From: Pseudomonas benzenivorans
GTDB lineage: Bacteria > Pseudomonadota > Gammaproteobacteria > Pseudomonadales > Pseudomonadaceae
Direction: 5' to 3'
DNA length: 64,000 nt
NCBI RefSeq assembly: GCF_033547155.1
Contig: NZ_CP137892.1
Span: forward strand, 1,364,001-1,428,000
A program made the position numbers and the translations under genes. Positions 10,793-21,492 of the stretch are shown piece after piece. Each line of letters starts with the position of its first letter. Within the stretch, counting starts at the first letter, position 1. The notes under the pieces are model-generated. The model was not told the origin of the DNA and ran no database searches. It saw nothing but the letters and a program-made list of their open reading frames with translations.

Positions 10793-11426
10793 GGGGGTTC
10801 ACCTGGGCTGCGAACAGCTCCTGCTTGTGCGCGTCGAAGTATTGCAGGGTCAGGTGCACGGCCTTGACCACCGCTCGCGGGGTGATGGTGGCGCCGGCGA
10901 ACTGGTCGAACTGGCCGCGGTCCTTGCGCACCGCCCAGCCGGCCTCGTCCGGATCGCTCAGGGACTTGCCGTCGAAGCCGAGAATCCACGGGCTCTTGCT
11001 CAACTCGACCTTGTCGCCCAGGCCCGGGGTCTCCTTGTGGCCCAGCACCCGCACTCCGGCCAGGCGGCCGTCGGCGCGGATGCCGACCAGCAGCTCGATG
11101 GCCCCGCTGTAGCCGTCTGGTGCGGTGGCGCGCAGGATCACCGCGCTGGGCTGGCCGTCCTTGGTGGCGACATAGGCGGGGCGGGGGCCCTTGCTGCCGA
11201 GCAGCTCGGGGTCGTGCACCGCGACGCTGCTGTCCAGCAACTGGTTGTCGTAGCTGCCTTGGGGGAGGATCTCGGCGAGGGCGCGCACCTGGGCCGCGCG
11301 CTCGGCGGCGGCGATGCGGCTGGCGGTGGCCTGCTGCAGCAGCGCCACCAGGCCGACCGTGGTCACGGCGAAGAGGCCCAGCACCAGGCTGTTCTTCAGC
11401 ATCGAGCGGCTGATTTCCGGTAGCAC
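10785..11426 (-). CDS. rnfG: Rnf complex FMN-binding subunit RnfG
   Basis: This 213-residue subunit has one N-terminal membrane helix ([17 protein letters not shown]) and a periplasmic FMN-binding domain. FMN is expected to be bound covalently to a Thr in the [10 protein letters not shown] motif near residue 180, the place of the SGAT motif in E. coli RsxG. The GTG start at 11426 lies three bases after the rnfD stop and has GGGGGAA before it; an internal ATG (codon 9) has no ribosome binding site. Confidence 0.93.
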   Translation of the reverse strand: MLPEISRSMLKNSLVLGLFAVTTVGLVALLQQATASRIAAAERAAQVRALAEILPQGSYDNQLLDSSVAVHDPELLGSKGPRPAYVATKDGQPSAVILRATAPDGYSGAIELLVGIRADGRLAGVRVLGHKETPGLGDKVELSKSPWILGFDGKSLSDPDEAGWAVRKDRGQFDQFAGATITPRAVVKAVHLTLQYFDAHKQELFAAQVNPHG

Positions 11427-11429
11427 GGG

Positions 11430-12461
11430 TTATTCCCCCAACTTGAAGCCGCGGGTCGGCTTGCGGTGGCCGTAGGTGCGCGGCCGGGTGTAATAGTCGA
11501 TGGTCGGTGCCGCCAGGTTCATCAGCAGCACGGCGAAGGCCACGCCGTCCGGGTAACCGCCCCAGGCGCGGATGACATACACCAGCACGCCGACGCCGAT
11601 GCCGAACAGCAGGCGTCCGAGGTTGCTGGTGGCGCCGGACACCGGGTCGGTGACGATGAAGAAGGCGCCGAGCATGGTCGCGCCGCTGAGCAGATGAAAC
11701 AGCGGCGAACCATGGGAGTCGGAGCCGCTGCCGTTCCAGAACACCAGGCTCATCAGCGTCAGGGCGGCGAGCATGCCGACCGGCGCGTGCCAGCTGAACA
11801 GGCGCTTGTGCAGCAGGTACAGGCCGCCGGCGAGGAAGGCCAGGTTGACCGCCTCGATTGCGGCGCCGCCGAAGCGGCCGAAGGCCGGATGCTGGGTCCA
11901 CAGCTCGTCGATGGTCAGGCTCTGGTTGATCTTCAGCACGTCCAGGGCGGTGGCCTGGGCCCAGCCGTCGGGCAGGGCGGCGATGCCGAAGATATGCAGC
12001 AGGCCGTCGACCGGGCCGACCCGCTGCGGTGCGGGCCAGCTGGTCATCTCGCTGGGGAAGGAGATCAGCACCACCACGTAGCCGAGCATCGCCGGGTTGA
12101 ACGGGTTCTGGCCGAGGCCGCCATACAGCTGCTTGCCGAAGACGATGGCGAAGCCCGTGGCGATCAGGGTCAGCCACCAGGGCGAGTAGGGCGGCAGGGC
12201 CAGGGCCAGCAGCACCGCGGTGACCAGGGCGCTGTAATCCTTGAGGAAGAAGCCCAGCGGGCGCTGGCGCAGGGCGAGGATGGCCGCCTCGAAGCCCAGG
12301 GCGCAGGCACCGGCCCAGAGCAGGTTGATCAGCGTGCCGGCGCCGAACAGCCAGGTCAGGGCCAGGATGCCGGGCACGCAGGCCAGCAGCACCTGCAGCA
12401 TCACCTGCTGGGTGCGGTTGGCGCCCTTGGCGTGGGGCGAAGTGATGCGGGGCAGGGCCAT
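11430..12461 (-). CDS. rnfD: Rnf complex membrane subunit RnfD
   Basis: This 343-residue integral membrane flavoprotein of the Rnf complex resembles NqrB. It has about nine membrane helices. The Thr in DPVSGATSNLGR is the expected site of covalent FMN. GGAG lies five bases before the ATG. It follows rnfC after a 51-base gap and is followed by rnfG after three bases, so it belongs to the same operon. Confidence 0.95.
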   Translation of the reverse strand: MALPRITSPHAKGANRTQQVMLQVLLACVPGILALTWLFGAGTLINLLWAGACALGFEAAILALRQRPLGFFLKDYSALVTAVLLALALPPYSPWWLTLIATGFAIVFGKQLYGGLGQNPFNPAMLGYVVVLISFPSEMTSWPAPQRVGPVDGLLHIFGIAALPDGWAQATALDVLKINQSLTIDELWTQHPAFGRFGGAAIEAVNLAFLAGGLYLLHKRLFSWHAPVGMLAALTLMSLVFWNGSGSDSHGSPLFHLLSGATMLGAFFIVTDPVSGATSNLGRLLFGIGVGVLVYVIRAWGGYPDGVAFAVLLMNLAAPTIDYYTRPRTYGHRKPTRGFKLGE

Positions 12462-12512
12462 TGGCGCTCCGGTGTCAGGTAGTGTTGAGGGGCGATCGCC
12501 AGGCGACCGGCC

Positions 12513-15197
12513 CTACGACTCGGTGTGTTGCTGCAGTTTGTCTTCGGCCTCGGCCAGACGCCGGCGCGCAGCCTCCAACGCCTCGGCCGTGGCGCCGCCG
12601 TCGCGCTCCAGCTTGCGCAGGTCGGCGCGGGCGAAGGCCACCTCGGTCTTCAAGGCGCGGGTGGCGTCATCGACCGGGCGCTTGTCGCTGCGTACCAGTT
12701 CGGGCGCCGGCTTGCTGGAGGCGACTTCGGCGTCGTGCAGGGCCTGCTCGGCCGCGGCGACGGCCGCTCGCAGGGGCTCCAACTCGGCCTCCGCGACTTC
12801 GGCTTTCTCGGCCTTCTTCAGCTCGGCGCGTTTCATCGCCAGCTCGACCTTGGCCTTCTTCAGCGGATCGACCTTGTCGCTTGGCGTCGCCTTGGCCGGC
12901 GCGGCGGGTGCCTGGTTCTGCAGGCCGTCCAGCAGTTTCTCGGCTTCTTCGAGCTGCTGGCGCAGGCGCGCCAGTTCGGCCTGCTGGTCGTCGTCCGGGA
13001 CCTCCAGCTTCTCCAGCATGCGCAGCTGGGCACGGAGCATGGCGGCGTCGATCTTGGCCTTCTTCAGGGCACCGTCGTCCACGGCCTTGGCCGGCGCGGC
13101 GGGCGCCTGGTTCTGCAGGCTGTCGAGTAGCTTCTCGGCTGCCTCGAGCTGCTGGCGCAGGCGCGCCAGCTCGGCCTGCTGATCGTCGTCCGGGGTTTCG
13201 AGCTTCTCCAGCTTGCGCAGCTGGGCACGGAGCATGGCGGCGTCGATCTTGGCCTTCTTCAGGGCACCGTCGTCCACGGCCTTGGCCGGCGCGGCGGGTG
13301 CCTGGTTCTGCAGGCTGTCGAGTAGCTTCTCGGCTGCCTCGAGCTGCTGGCGCAGGCGTGCCAGCTCGGCCTGCTGATCGTCGTCCGGGGCTTCGAGCTT
13401 CTCCAGCTTGCGCAGCTGGGCGCGGAGCATGGCGGCATCGATCTTGGCCTTCTTCAGGGCCGCGTCGTCCACGGCCGGGGCGGCCGGGGGCGCGCTGGCC
13501 AGGGCGGCGTCCAGGGCCTTCTGCGCCGCCTCGGCGGCGGCGCGCAGCTCGCTGACCTGAGCCTGCAGCTCCGGGGTGTCGTGGGCGGCCAGTTGCTTCT
13601 CGGCCTTCTTCAGGGCGACCTGGGCCATGCTGGCCTCGATCTTCAGCTTCTTCTGTGCATCGCTCAGGCTACTGACCTTGGCAGTCGGCGCGGCGGACAC
13701 GGCGTCCTCCTCCAGCAGGCCGGCGGAGGTCTCGGCCTGGATCGCCTTGGCCCGGGCGGCGCGTTCGGCGCGGGCTTGGCGCTCGGCCTCCTTCTGCTCC
13801 TCGGCGCGGCGCAGGCGCTCCTGGCGCAACTCGAAGCGCTGCTTGGAGTGTTCGGCCTTGATCTGCTTCTGTTCCAGCTCGCGGATCTCGCCCTTGGCTG
13901 CCCGGTAGTACTGCACCAGGGGGATGTTCGAGGGGCAGACGTAGGCGCAGGCGCCGCATTCGATGCAGTCGAACAGGTTATGCGCCCGCAGCTGCTCGTG
14001 TTCCTGGCCGAGGGCGAAGAAGTGCAGCTGCTGCGGCAGCAGGGTGGCCGGGCAGGCCTCGGCGCATTCGCCGCAGCGGATGCACGGCAGCGCCGGCGGC
14101 GGTGGCGGCAGTTCCTCGGCGCTGGCGGCCAGCAGGCAGTTGGTGGTCTTGATCAGCGGCACTTCGAGGCTGGGCAGGGTGAAACCCATCATCGGGCCGC
14201 CCATGACCAGGCGGTGCAGTTTGTCGGCCTGCAGGCCAGCAAACGCCAGCAGCTCGCCGACCGGGGTGCCGAGCAGTGCCTCGACGTTCATCGGCTGCGC
14301 CAGGGCCTCGCCGGTGAGGGTGGTGATGCGGCTGATCAGCGGCTTGCCGTGCACCACCGCCTCGTGGATGGCCACGGCGCTGCCGACGTTCTGGCAGAGC
14401 ATGCCGATATCGGCGGGCAGGCCGCCGCTGGGCACCTCGACGCCGGTGAGGATCTGGATCAGCTGCTTCTCGCCGCCGGAGGGGTACTTGGTCGGGAACA
14501 CCCGCACGCCGAAGGGCCGCTCGCCCACCGCGGCCTTTACCGCGGCGATGGCCTCGGGCTTGTTGTCCTCGATGCCGATCAGCACCTGTTCGGGCTGGAT
14601 CAGCTGGACCAGGATCTCGATACCGCCGACCAGCTCGGCGGCCTTCTCGCGCATCAGCAGGTCGTCGGCGGTGATGTACGGCTCGCACTCGGTGCCGTTG
14701 ATGATCAGCGTGTGGATCTTCTGGGTCGGCCGCGCCGCGAGCTTGACCGCGGTGGGGAAGCCGGCGCCGCCCAGGCCGCTGATGCCGGCCTGGCGGATCT
14801 TCTCCAGCAGGGCCTCGGGCTCAAGCTGGCGATAATCGGGGCAGGGCTCGAGGTCGCACCACTGCTCCTGGCCGTCGCTGTCGATGACGATGGCCGGGGC
14901 GAGCATGCCGGACACATGGGGGTAGGGCTGCGGGCCGACGAAGCTGACGATGCCGGAGGTCGGTGCATGCAGCGGGGCGCTGACGAAACCGCTGGCCTCG
15001 GCGATCTTCTGCCCCTTGAACACCGCCTCGCCGACCACCACCAGGGGCTCGGCAGTCGCGCCTACGTGCTGGTTCAGCGGCAGTATCAGGCGCTTGGGCA
15101 GCGGCGCCGGCTGCACGGCCGAGCGGTTGGACAGTTCCTTGCGCTCGGGCGGATGGATGCCGCCGTGGATATCCCAAATCATGTTCTGCGCGCTCAT
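12513..15197 (-). CDS. rnfC: Rnf complex Fe-S/FMN subunit RnfC with long repeat tail
   Basis: This 894-residue protein is the peripheral NADH/FMN-side subunit of the Rnf complex. The first 450 residues hold the NQRA-like/Complex1-51K FMN and NADH region ([22 protein letters not shown]) and two ferredoxin motifs [12 protein letters not shown] and [12 protein letters not shown]. The remaining half is a charged, Ala-rich coiled-coil tail. It includes three near-identical 65-residue repeats (about residues 576-770), each starting VDD(A/G)[12 protein letters not shown]. RsxC/RnfC tails vary in length in gammaproteobacteria; this is longer than the roughly 740-775 residues I recall for E. coli and P. 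aeruginosa. The ATG overlaps the rnfB stop as ATGA. Confidence 0.95.
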   Translation of the reverse strand: MSAQNMIWDIHGGIHPPERKELSNRSAVQPAPLPKRLILPLNQHVGATAEPLVVVGEAVFKGQKIAEASGFVSAPLHAPTSGIVSFVGPQPYPHVSGMLAPAIVIDSDGQEQWCDLEPCPDYRQLEPEALLEKIRQAGISGLGGAGFPTAVKLAARPTQKIHTLIINGTECEPYITADDLLMREKAAELVGGIEILVQLIQPEQVLIGIEDNKPEAIAAVKAAVGERPFGVRVFPTKYPSGGEKQLIQILTGVEVPSGGLPADIGMLCQNVGSAVAIHEAVVHGKPLISRITTLTGEALAQPMNVEALLGTPVGELLAFAGLQADKLHRLVMGGPMMGFTLPSLEVPLIKTTNCLLAASAEELPPPPPALPCIRCGECAEACPATLLPQQLHFFALGQEHEQLRAHNLFDCIECGACAYVCPSNIPLVQYYRAAKGEIRELEQKQIKAEHSKQRFELRQERLRRAEEQKEAERQARAERAARAKAIQAETSAGLLEEDAVSAAPTAKVSSLSDAQKKLKIEASMAQVALKKAEKQLAAHDTPELQAQVSELRAAAEAAQKALDAALASAPPAAPAVDDAALKKAKIDAAMLRAQLRKLEKLEAPDDDQQAELARLRQQLEAAEKLLDSLQNQAPAAPAKAVDDGALKKAKIDAAMLRAQLRKLEKLETPDDDQQAELARLRQQLEAAEKLLDSLQNQAPAAPAKAVDDGALKKAKIDAAMLRAQLRMLEKLEVPDDDQQAELARLRQQLEEAEKLLDGLQNQAPAAPAKATPSDKVDPLKKAKVELAMKRAELKKAEKAEVAEAELEPLRAAVAAAEQALHDAEVASSKPAPELVRSDKRPVDDATRALKTEVAFARADLRKLERDGGATAEALEAARRRLAEAEDKLQQHTES
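12888..13472. repeat. Three tandem 195-bp repeats inside rnfC
   Basis: The same 195-bp unit (65 codons) occurs three times in phase. The string CTTGGCCGGCGCGGCGGG recurs at 12891, 13086 (with one change) and 13281, each 195 bases apart. The units differ at only a few codons ([28 protein letters not shown] against [10 protein letters not shown]), so the expansion is recent or kept uniform by recombination. Confidence 0.93.
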
Positions 15198-15769
15198 GCG
15201 GCCTGCTCCCGGTCACTGGCGATCAGCTGGCCGGGCGGCAGGGGCAGCTGCCACTTCCAGCTCTGCACCGTGCTGCCGACTTCCAGCATGTCGATGCAGT
15301 CCACCGGGCAGGGCTCGACGCACAGGTCGCAGCCGGTGCACTCGCTGGCGATCACCGTGTGCATCTGCTTGGCCGCGCCGACTATGGCGTCCACCGGGCA
15401 GGCCTGGATGCACTTGGTGCAGCCGATGCACTCGGCCTCGCGGATAAAGGCGACCATCTGCGGCTTCTCGCCTTCCACCGCATCCAGCGGCTCGGGTTCG
15501 ACGTCCAGCAAGTCGGCCAGGGCGGCAATGGTGGCCTCGCCGCCGGGCGGGCACTTGTTGATCTTGTCGCCGCCGGCGATCGCCTCGGCGTAGGGCTTGC
15601 AGCCGGGGTAGCCGCATTGGCCGCACTGGGTCTGCGGCAGCAGGGCGTTGATCTGCTCGGCGATGGGGTTGCCCTCGACGCGAAAGCGCACCGCGGCATA
15701 GCCGAGGATGGCTCCGCACACCAGGCACAGGCCGAGCAGGGCGAGTACCGCGCTGATCACCAGGCTCAT
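15194..15769 (-). CDS. rnfB: Rnf complex ferredoxin subunit RnfB
   Basis: This 191-residue subunit takes electrons to or from soluble ferredoxin. It has an N-terminal membrane helix ([19 protein letters not shown]), a four-Cys cluster motif CGQCGYPGC ... NKCPPGG, and two [4Fe-4S] ferredoxin motifs, [14 protein letters not shown] and [14 protein letters not shown]. The ATG at 15769 overlaps the rnfA stop in ATGA. The 3' end overlaps rnfC by four bases. Confidence 0.96.
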   Translation of the reverse strand: MSLVISAVLALLGLCLVCGAILGYAAVRFRVEGNPIAEQINALLPQTQCGQCGYPGCKPYAEAIAGGDKINKCPPGGEATIAALADLLDVEPEPLDAVEGEKPQMVAFIREAECIGCTKCIQACPVDAIVGAAKQMHTVIASECTGCDLCVEPCPVDCIDMLEVGSTVQSWKWQLPLPPGQLIASDREQAA

Positions 15770-16350
15770 AGCTTGATCAACCCGGTGAAGCCCATGAACG
15801 CCAGGGACATCAGCCCGGCGGTGACCATGCCGATGGCCGCGCCCTGGAAGGCCTTGGGCACGTCGGCGATGGCGATGCGCTCGCGCATGGCGGCGAACAG
15901 CACCAGCACCAAGGAGAAGCCCAGGCCGGCGGCGAAGCCGTTGGCGGTGGCGCTGACGAAGGTGAACTCGGCCTTGTTGGCGTTGAGCAGGGCCACGCCC
16001 AGGACGATGCAGTTGGTGGTGATCAGCGGCAGGAAGATGCCCAGCACGCGGTACAACAGCGGGCTGGTCTTGTTCACCACCATCTCGGTGAACTGCACGG
16101 TCACGGCGATCACCAGGATGAAGCTGATGGTGCGCAGGAACTCCAGGTCCAGGGGCTTGAGCACATACTGCTGGACCAGGTAGCTGCACATGGCGGCCAG
16201 GGTCAGGACGAAGGTGGTGGCCAGGGACAGGCCGATGGCCGTCTCGATCTTCTTCGACACGCCCATGAACGGGCAGAGGCCGAGGAACTGCACCAACACG
16301 AAGTTGTTGACCAGGATGGCGCTTACCATGATCAGGGCGAGTTCGGTCAT
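15766..16350 (-). CDS. rnfA: Rnf complex membrane subunit RnfA
   Basis: This 194-residue integral membrane subunit is the first gene of the rnfABCDGE-nth operon. It has six predicted membrane helices and the conserved [11 protein letters not shown] and [14 protein letters not shown] stretches that it shares with RnfE. The two proteins are inverted in the membrane and their Cys residues hold a buried [2Fe-2S] cluster in solved Rnf complexes. The promoter should lie in the 135 bases between it and the metG stop. Confidence 0.96.
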   Translation of the reverse strand: MTELALIMVSAILVNNFVLVQFLGLCPFMGVSKKIETAIGLSLATTFVLTLAAMCSYLVQQYVLKPLDLEFLRTISFILVIAVTVQFTEMVVNKTSPLLYRVLGIFLPLITTNCIVLGVALLNANKAEFTFVSATANGFAAGLGFSLVLVLFAAMRERIAIADVPKAFQGAAIGMVTAGLMSLAFMGFTGLIKL

Positions 16351-16485
16351 TGCGGGTACCGTGGTGGACAGGCAAGGGCCGTGGAAAAAGGGCGCCTATT
16401 ATCGGGAAGGCGCCCGGTGCAGACAAGCCGGCATAGGCCGGCGTGTCGCCGCGTCATAACAGCGTAGCGTGCTCCGGGCTAAGCC

Positions 16486-18537
16486 TTACTTGACCCGTTG
16501 GCCCGGTTTGGCGCCGCTGTCGGGGCTGAGCAGGTAGATTTCCTCGCCGCCCGGGCCGGCGGCCAGCACCATGCCCTCGCTGATGCCGAACTTCATCTTG
16601 CGCGGGGCCAGGTTGGCCACGTAGAGGGTCAGGCGGCCTTCCAGCGCGCTCGGCTCCGGGTAGGCGCTCTTGATGCCGGAGAACACGTTGCGCTTGGCAT
16701 CGCCGATGTCCAGGGACAGGCGCAGCAGCTTGTCGGCGCCCTCGACGAACTCGGCCTTCTCGATCAGGGCGATGCGCAGATCGACGGCGGCGAAGGCATC
16801 GAAATTGATCTCGGCGGCCAGGGGCTCCTTGGTCAGTTCGCCGTTGCCGACATCCGGGGTCCCGGCCGGCTTGCTGGCCTCGGCGACCAGGTCCTCCTTG
16901 GAGGCCTCGATCATGGCGTCGATCTTCGCCGGCTCGATGCGGGTCAGCAGGGCGCTGAAGGGGTTCAGTCGATGGTCGGCGAGCAGGCTCTGGTGGTCGT
17001 CCCAGGTCAGCGGCGCGACATTGAGGAAGGCCTCGGCATCGGCGGCCAGCTTCGGCAGCACCGGCTTGAGGAAGATCACCAGCTGGCGGAACAGGTTGAT
17101 GCCCAGGGCGCAGATTTCCTGGACCTCGGCCTGCTTGCCCTCCTGCTTGTTCAGCGCCCAGGGTGCCTTGTCGGCGATCCAGGCGTTGGCGCGGTCGGCC
17201 AGGGCCATGATCTCGCGCATGGCGCGGGCGAAGTCGCGGGCCTCGTAGGCCTCGGCGATGGACGGCGCGGCGCCCTTGAAGGCCTCGGTCAGCTCCGGCG
17301 CCGGGTCGGCGGCTACCAGCATGCCGCCATTGCCCTTGTGGATGAAGCCGGCGCAGCGGCTGGCGATGTTCACCACCTTGCCGACCAGGTCGGAGTTGAC
17401 CTTCTGCACGAAGTCCTCGAGGTTCAGGTCGAGGTCGTCGACGCCGCGGCCCAGCTTGGCCGCGTAGTAGTAGCGCAGGTACTCGGGGTTGAGGTGATCG
17501 AGGTAGGTGCGCGCCTTGATGAAGGTGCCGCGGGACTTGGACATCTTCTGCCCGTTGACGGTCAGGTAGCCATGCACGTTGATGGCGCTGGGCGTGCGCA
17601 GGCCGGCGCCTTCGAGCATGGCCGGCCAGAACAGGGCGTGGAAGTTGACGATGTCCTTGCCGATGAAGTGGTACAGCTCGGCGGTCGAACCCTTGTTCCA
17701 GAAGGCGTCGAAGTCCAGCTCCGGGCGCTTGGCGCACAGATTCTTGAAGCTGGCCATATAGCCGATCGGCGCGTCCAGCCAGACGTAGAAGTACTTGCCC
17801 GGCTCGTCGGGGATCTCGAAACCGAAATAGGGCGCGTCGCGGCTGATGTCCCATTCCTGCAGGCCGGCATCCAGCCATTCGGCGATCTTGTTGGCCACCG
17901 CGTCCTGCAGGGTACCGCTGCGGGTCCACTGCTCGAGCATGGCCTGGAAGTCCGGCAGCTTGAAGAAGAAGTGCTTGGAGTCGCGCAGCTCCGGCACCGC
18001 GCCGGAGATGGCCGAGCGCGGGTTCTTCAGCTCGGTCGGCGCGTAGGTGGCGCCGCACTTCTCGCAGTTGTCGCCGTACTGGTCCTCGGCCGCGCACTTG
18101 GGGCAGGTGCCCTTGATGAAGCGGTCGGCGAGGAACATGCCCTTTTCCGGGTCGAAATACTGGGTCACCGAGCGGGTGGCGATATGCCCGGCGTCGCGCA
18201 GCTTCAGGTAGATGGCCGCCGACAGCTCGCGGTTCTCCTCGGAATGGGTCGAGTGGTAGTTGTCGAAGTCGACCCCGAAGTCGGCGAAGTCGGCGCTGTG
18301 CTCGGCCTGCACCTCGGCGATCAGCTGCTCGGCGCTGATGCCCTGCTTCTCGGCGCGCAGCATGATGGCCGAGCCGTGGGCGTCGTCGGCGCAGACGTAG
18401 ATGCACTGGTTGCCGCGCAGTTTCTGATAGCGCACCCACATGTCGGTCTGGATGTACTCGAGCATATGGCCGAGATGGATCGAGCCGTTGGCGTAGGGCA
18501 GGGCGCTGGTGACGAGAATCTTGCGGGCTTCGGACAT
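16486..18537 (-). CDS. metG: Methionyl-tRNA synthetase
   Basis: This 683-residue enzyme charges tRNA-Met. The class I HIGH motif appears as HLGH at residues 21-24 and the KMSKS loop is at about residue 335 ([11 protein letters not shown]). A zinc knuckle [18 protein letters not shown] lies near residue 145. The last 110 residues are the EMAP/Trbp111-like tRNA-binding and dimerising domain ([18 protein letters not shown]). The ATG at 18537 is chosen by homology ([20 protein letters not shown]); no strong ribosome binding site is seen, so the start may be inefficient or leader-dependent. It is divergent from the Mrp gene. Confidence 0.97.
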   Translation of the reverse strand: MSEARKILVTSALPYANGSIHLGHMLEYIQTDMWVRYQKLRGNQCIYVCADDAHGSAIMLRAEKQGISAEQLIAEVQAEHSADFADFGVDFDNYHSTHSEENRELSAAIYLKLRDAGHIATRSVTQYFDPEKGMFLADRFIKGTCPKCAAEDQYGDNCEKCGATYAPTELKNPRSAISGAVPELRDSKHFFFKLPDFQAMLEQWTRSGTLQDAVANKIAEWLDAGLQEWDISRDAPYFGFEIPDEPGKYFYVWLDAPIGYMASFKNLCAKRPELDFDAFWNKGSTAELYHFIGKDIVNFHALFWPAMLEGAGLRTPSAINVHGYLTVNGQKMSKSRGTFIKARTYLDHLNPEYLRYYYAAKLGRGVDDLDLNLEDFVQKVNSDLVGKVVNIASRCAGFIHKGNGGMLVAADPAPELTEAFKGAAPSIAEAYEARDFARAMREIMALADRANAWIADKAPWALNKQEGKQAEVQEICALGINLFRQLVIFLKPVLPKLAADAEAFLNVAPLTWDDHQSLLADHRLNPFSALLTRIEPAKIDAMIEASKEDLVAEASKPAGTPDVGNGELTKEPLAAEINFDAFAAVDLRIALIEKAEFVEGADKLLRLSLDIGDAKRNVFSGIKSAYPEPSALEGRLTLYVANLAPRKMKFGISEGMVLAAGPGGEEIYLLSPDSGAKPGQRVK

Positions 18538-18753
18538 GGGGATCGGCTGCACTGGTAAAACGAAGGGAGTCGGCAACTATATAGGCGCAGCGGTTTTTTT
18601 TCATCCGCCCGTGCACCCGTGTGCGCTTCCTGGCTGCGGCCTCGACATGCGTGGCGGCGACGCCGGCGCTCGCCATGGGGCGGCGGGCATGCGTTGGAGC
18701 CGGCGCTCGGTTAGGATGGCCGTCTGTTTTACTCGGTCTTTTCTGGAGTTGCC

Positions 18754-19842
18754 ATGAGCGTCGTGACCCGTCAGGCGGTGGAAGCCGCCCTGCGTCAATA
18801 CACCGATCCCCACCTCAATCAGGACCCGGTCAGTGCCGGCTGCCTGCGCGAGGTCGATATCCAGGGCGACCAGGTGCGCGTGCGTCTGGAGCTGGGCTAT
18901 GCCGCCGAGCTGTTCAGGGGCGGCTGGGCGCAGATGCTGCAGATGGCCCTGGAGAATCTGGAGGGCGTGGCCAAGGCCCAGGTGCAGGTCGACTGCCGGG
19001 TCGAGGCGCACAAGGGCCAGGAGCAGGTGCCGGCCCTGGCCAACGTGAAGAACATCATCGCCGTGGCCTCGGGCAAGGGCGGGGTGGGCAAGTCAACCAC
19101 CGCGGCCAACCTGGCCCTGGCCCTGGCCCGTGAAGGCGCGCGGGTCGGCATCCTCGATGCGGACATCTATGGGCCGAGCCAGGGCATCATGTTCGGCGTC
19201 GCCGAGGGTACCCGGCCCGAGGTCAAGGAGCAGAAGTGGTTCGTGCCGCTTCAGGCGCATGGCGTGCAGGTGATGTCCATGGCCTTCCTCACCGACGAGA
19301 ACACCCCGGTGGTGTGGCGCGGGCCGATGGTCTCCGGTGCGCTGATCCAGCTGATCACCCAGACTGCCTGGGACAACCTGGATTACCTGGTGGTGGACAT
19401 GCCACCGGGCACCGGCGACATCCAGCTGACTCTGGCGCAGAAGGTGCCGGTGGCCGGCGCGGTGATCGTCACCACGCCCCAGGACCTGGCCCTGCTGGAT
19501 GCCAAGAAGGGCGTGGAGATGTTCCGCAAGGTGCATATCCCGGTGCTGGGTGTGGTGGAGAACATGGCGGTGCACATCTGCTCCAACTGCGGCCATGCCG
19601 AGCACCTGTTCGGCGAGGGCGGCGGCGAGCGGCTGGCGGCACAGTTCGGGGTCGACCTGCTGGCCTCCATGCCGCTGTCGATGGCCATCCGCCTGCAGTC
19701 CGATGGCGGCAAGCCGACCACCATCGCCGACCCGGAGAGCCAGATCGCCATGCTCTACCAGGCCATGGCCCGCAGCGTCGGTGCGCGCATCGCCCAGGCC
19801 GCGCAGCCGGCGATGCCGAGCATCAAGGTCAGCGACGACTGA
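18754..19842 (+). CDS. apbC: Mrp/ApbC family Fe-S carrier P-loop ATPase
   Basis: This 362-residue protein belongs to the Mrp/NBP35 family, which binds and transfers [4Fe-4S] clusters. An N-terminal DUF59/MIP18-like domain (1-85) precedes the deviant Walker A GKGGVGKST at 107-115. The cluster-binding CxxC lies in HICSNCGHAEHLFG, and DMPPGTGD is the switch region. It is divergent from metG, with 216 bp between, an arrangement also found in P. aeruginosa (from memory). GGAG lies 7 bases before the ATG. Confidence 0.95.
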   Translation: MSVVTRQAVEAALRQYTDPHLNQDPVSAGCLREVDIQGDQVRVRLELGYAAELFRGGWAQMLQMALENLEGVAKAQVQVDCRVEAHKGQEQVPALANVKNIIAVASGKGGVGKSTTAANLALALAREGARVGILDADIYGPSQGIMFGVAEGTRPEVKEQKWFVPLQAHGVQVMSMAFLTDENTPVVWRGPMVSGALIQLITQTAWDNLDYLVVDMPPGTGDIQLTLAQKVPVAGAVIVTTPQDLALLDAKKGVEMFRKVHIPVLGVVENMAVHICSNCGHAEHLFGEGGGERLAAQFGVDLLASMPLSMAIRLQSDGGKPTTIADPESQIAMLYQAMARSVGARIAQAAQPAMPSIKVSDD

Positions 19843-19857
19843 CTGTTCTCCAGGCAC

Positions 19858-19887
19858 AAAAAAGCCCCGCCTAGGCGGGGCTTTTTT
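19858..19887. terminator. Shared terminator of apbC and the cold-shock gene
   Basis: AAAAAAGCCCCGCC and GGCGGGGCTTTTTT form a 14-bp stem with a two-base tip, with A and T tracts on opposite sides for the two converging genes. Confidence 0.94.
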
Positions 19888-19901
19888 CGAGTCGGTGCAG
19901 G

Positions 19902-20111
19902 TTAGATAACCTGAACTTCCTCAGCTTGCATGCCTTTCTGACCACGGGTGGCCACGAAGGAGACCTGCTGACCTTCTTTCAGGGTCTTGAAGCCATCGCT
20001 CTGGATAGCTTTGAAGTGAACGAACAGGTCGTCACCGGATTGCGGGGTGATGAAGCCGTAGCCTTTTTCATCGTTGAACCACTTAACGGTGCCAGTCTGA
20101 CGATTGGACAT
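19902..20111 (-). CDS. Cold-shock domain protein (CspA family)
   Basis: This 69-residue single OB-fold protein binds single-stranded RNA/DNA. RNP1 KGYGFI is at residues 16-21 and RNP2 LFVHF at 29-33, both complete. AGGAG lies 8 bases before the ATG. The gene is downstream of a gap of about 320 bases, room for the long untranslated leader common to csp mRNAs. Whether it responds to cold, to growth phase or is constitutive cannot be told from the sequence. Confidence 0.95.
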   Translation of the reverse strand: MSNRQTGTVKWFNDEKGYGFITPQSGDDLFVHFKAIQSDGFKTLKEGQQVSFVATRGQKGMQAEEVQVI

Positions 20112-20435
20112 GTGAAATCTCCTAACAAAAGTAATAGCAGCCCTGGAAAAGCCCAGGCCGGGACTGAGTGCAACGAGTACTAGGAGTCGGACGATGTTTG
20201 GATCGAAATCTAGGCATCAAGTAGCGATTCGCGGTGACACATGCAGCACAGTGGGGCCACCATACCCGCTTTTGCCGCGAAGCGCGAATGCTCTGTGCGC
20301 CTTTTCGCGAATTAATGGGTCGGGGGGCGTTCGGCGGGGCGTCGGAACGCGTCGGTCGACAGCCTTTGAACCCGCTCGCTCGCCCCGGTAAGATGCGCTC
20401 ACTTTTTCACCATCAGCCCATTCAGGACGCCCGCC
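20112..20435. other. Intergenic region between csp and dcd
   Basis: This 324-bp gap carries both divergent promoters. On the minus strand it should hold the leader of the cold-shock gene; a small hairpin CCTGG/CCAGG lies just before its ribosome binding site, and a weak TTCGCG-18-TATGGT pair about 150 bases upstream is the best promoter candidate. On the plus strand no convincing promoter for dcd is visible. No ORF is supported. Confidence 0.5.
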
Positions 20436-21002
20436 ATGAGCATCAAATCGGACAAGTGGATTCGCCGCATGGCCCAAGAGCACGGCATGATCGAGCCTTT
20501 CGTCGAGCGTCAGGTGCGCACCGAAGGCAATGCGCCGCTGATCTCCTTCGGGGTCTCCAGTTACGGCTACGACGTGCGTTGCGCCGATGAATTCAAGGTG
20601 TTCACCAATATCAATTCGGCCACCGTCGACCCGAAGAACTTCGACGAGAAGAGCTTCGTCGATGTGAAGAGCGACGTGTGCATCATCCCGCCGAACTCCT
20701 TCGCCCTGGCGCGCACCGTCGAGTACTTCCGTATTCCACGTAATGTGCTGACCATCTGCCTGGGCAAGAGTACCTATGCGCGTTGCGGCATCATCGTCAA
20801 CGTCACCCCGCTGGAGCCGGAGTGGGAAGGCCATGTGACCCTGGAGTTCTCCAACACCACCACCCTGCCGGCGAAAATCTATGCCAACGAGGGCGTGGCG
20901 CAGATGCTGTTCCTCGAATCCGATGAGGCCTGCGAGGTGTCCTACAAGGACCGTGGCGGCAAGTACCAAGGCCAGCAGGGTGTGACCCTGCCCAAGGCCT
21001 GA
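20436..21002 (+). CDS. dcd: dCTP deaminase
   Basis: This 188-residue enzyme deaminates dCTP to dUTP, feeding dTMP synthesis. The family motifs [23 protein letters not shown] and [17 protein letters not shown], which hold the catalytic Glu and nucleotide-binding residues, are all intact. Length is that of the E. coli-type homotrimer. The gene stands alone and ends at a strong terminator; the weak purine-rich tract before the ATG gives only modest support for the start, but homology does. Confidence 0.97.
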   Translation: MSIKSDKWIRRMAQEHGMIEPFVERQVRTEGNAPLISFGVSSYGYDVRCADEFKVFTNINSATVDPKNFDEKSFVDVKSDVCIIPPNSFALARTVEYFRIPRNVLTICLGKSTYARCGIIVNVTPLEPEWEGHVTLEFSNTTTLPAKIYANEGVAQMLFLESDEACEVSYKDRGGKYQGQQGVTLPKA

Positions 21003-21028
21003 GCGGCCTGGCGACAACGAGTAAGAGC

Positions 21029-21054
21029 AAAGCCGGGCTTGCCCGGCTTTTTTG
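21029..21054 (+). terminator. Terminator after dcd
   Basis: AAAGCCGGGC and GCCCGGCTTT form a 10-bp stem with a TT tip, followed by TTT. Confidence 0.92.
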
Positions 21055-21192
21055 TGCCCGGCGTTCGGCGAGCCGTAGCCGGCTCTGGCTTCCCCCTTCC
21101 CGTCGAACTGCCGGGGGGCTGGCGGACTCTAAAGCACATGGCGCCCGCCCGCGGCGGGGTAACCGAGAGAACCCGAGGGGAAATCGCAGCTT

Positions 21193-21420
21193 ATGGCTAA
21201 GTGGATGATTACCTACAGCAAAGACGAGGGGACCGGGGTGTTGGAGGTCGAGTCGACGACCAAACCGAGCATGGAGCAGGCCGTGCAGTGGTTGCTGGAA
21301 ATGGCCGAGCGCGACTATGAGCGTGAGGAACCGAAGGATCGCCCCTATGAGGTGCAGACACCGGCCGTGCGCCTGCTGGAGCGCTACGGCATCACCGTGA
21401 CCAGCATCTGCGAGGAATGA
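21193..21420 (+). CDS. Orphan small protein, unknown function
   Basis: This 75-residue ORF (MAKWMITYSKDEGTGVLEVE ...) is not a family I recognise. It is acidic, with no signal peptide and no membrane segment, and looks like a small alpha/beta fold: a beta strand at the start, a helix rich in Glu and Trp (MEQAVQWLLEMAERDYERE), and a second helix near RLLERYG. GAGGGG lies 13 bases before the ATG. It stands alone between the dcd terminator and the quiP terminator. Codon use is like the neighbours, so I take it as real. It marks the place where gene order departs from that I recall for PAO1. Confidence 0.65.
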   Translation: MAKWMITYSKDEGTGVLEVESTTKPSMEQAVQWLLEMAERDYEREEPKDRPYEVQTPAVRLLERYGITVTSICEE

Positions 21421-21470
21421 TGGATGCCCGGCGCTGTCAGGGGCGCAGGGGCTTTGTCGCAGGCAAAAGA

Positions 21471-21492
21471 AAGGACGCCAATAGGCGCCCTT
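21471..21492 (-). terminator. Terminator after quiP
   Basis: On the minus strand AAGGGCGCC and GGCGTCCTT (one G-T pair) enclose a TATT loop and are followed by TCTTTT. It is about 80 bases beyond the quiP stop. Confidence 0.65.

Noticed and set aside
12891..13290. CRISPR-like regular spacing of an identical string
   Set aside because: The 195-base period is in frame, codes for protein repeats and has no unique spacers of 30-40 bases.
12461..13555. Long plus-strand open frames opposite rnfC
   Set aside because: They mirror the repeat-rich rnfC reading frame in high-GC DNA, are Arg/Pro-rich, have no ribosome binding site and no recognisable domain.
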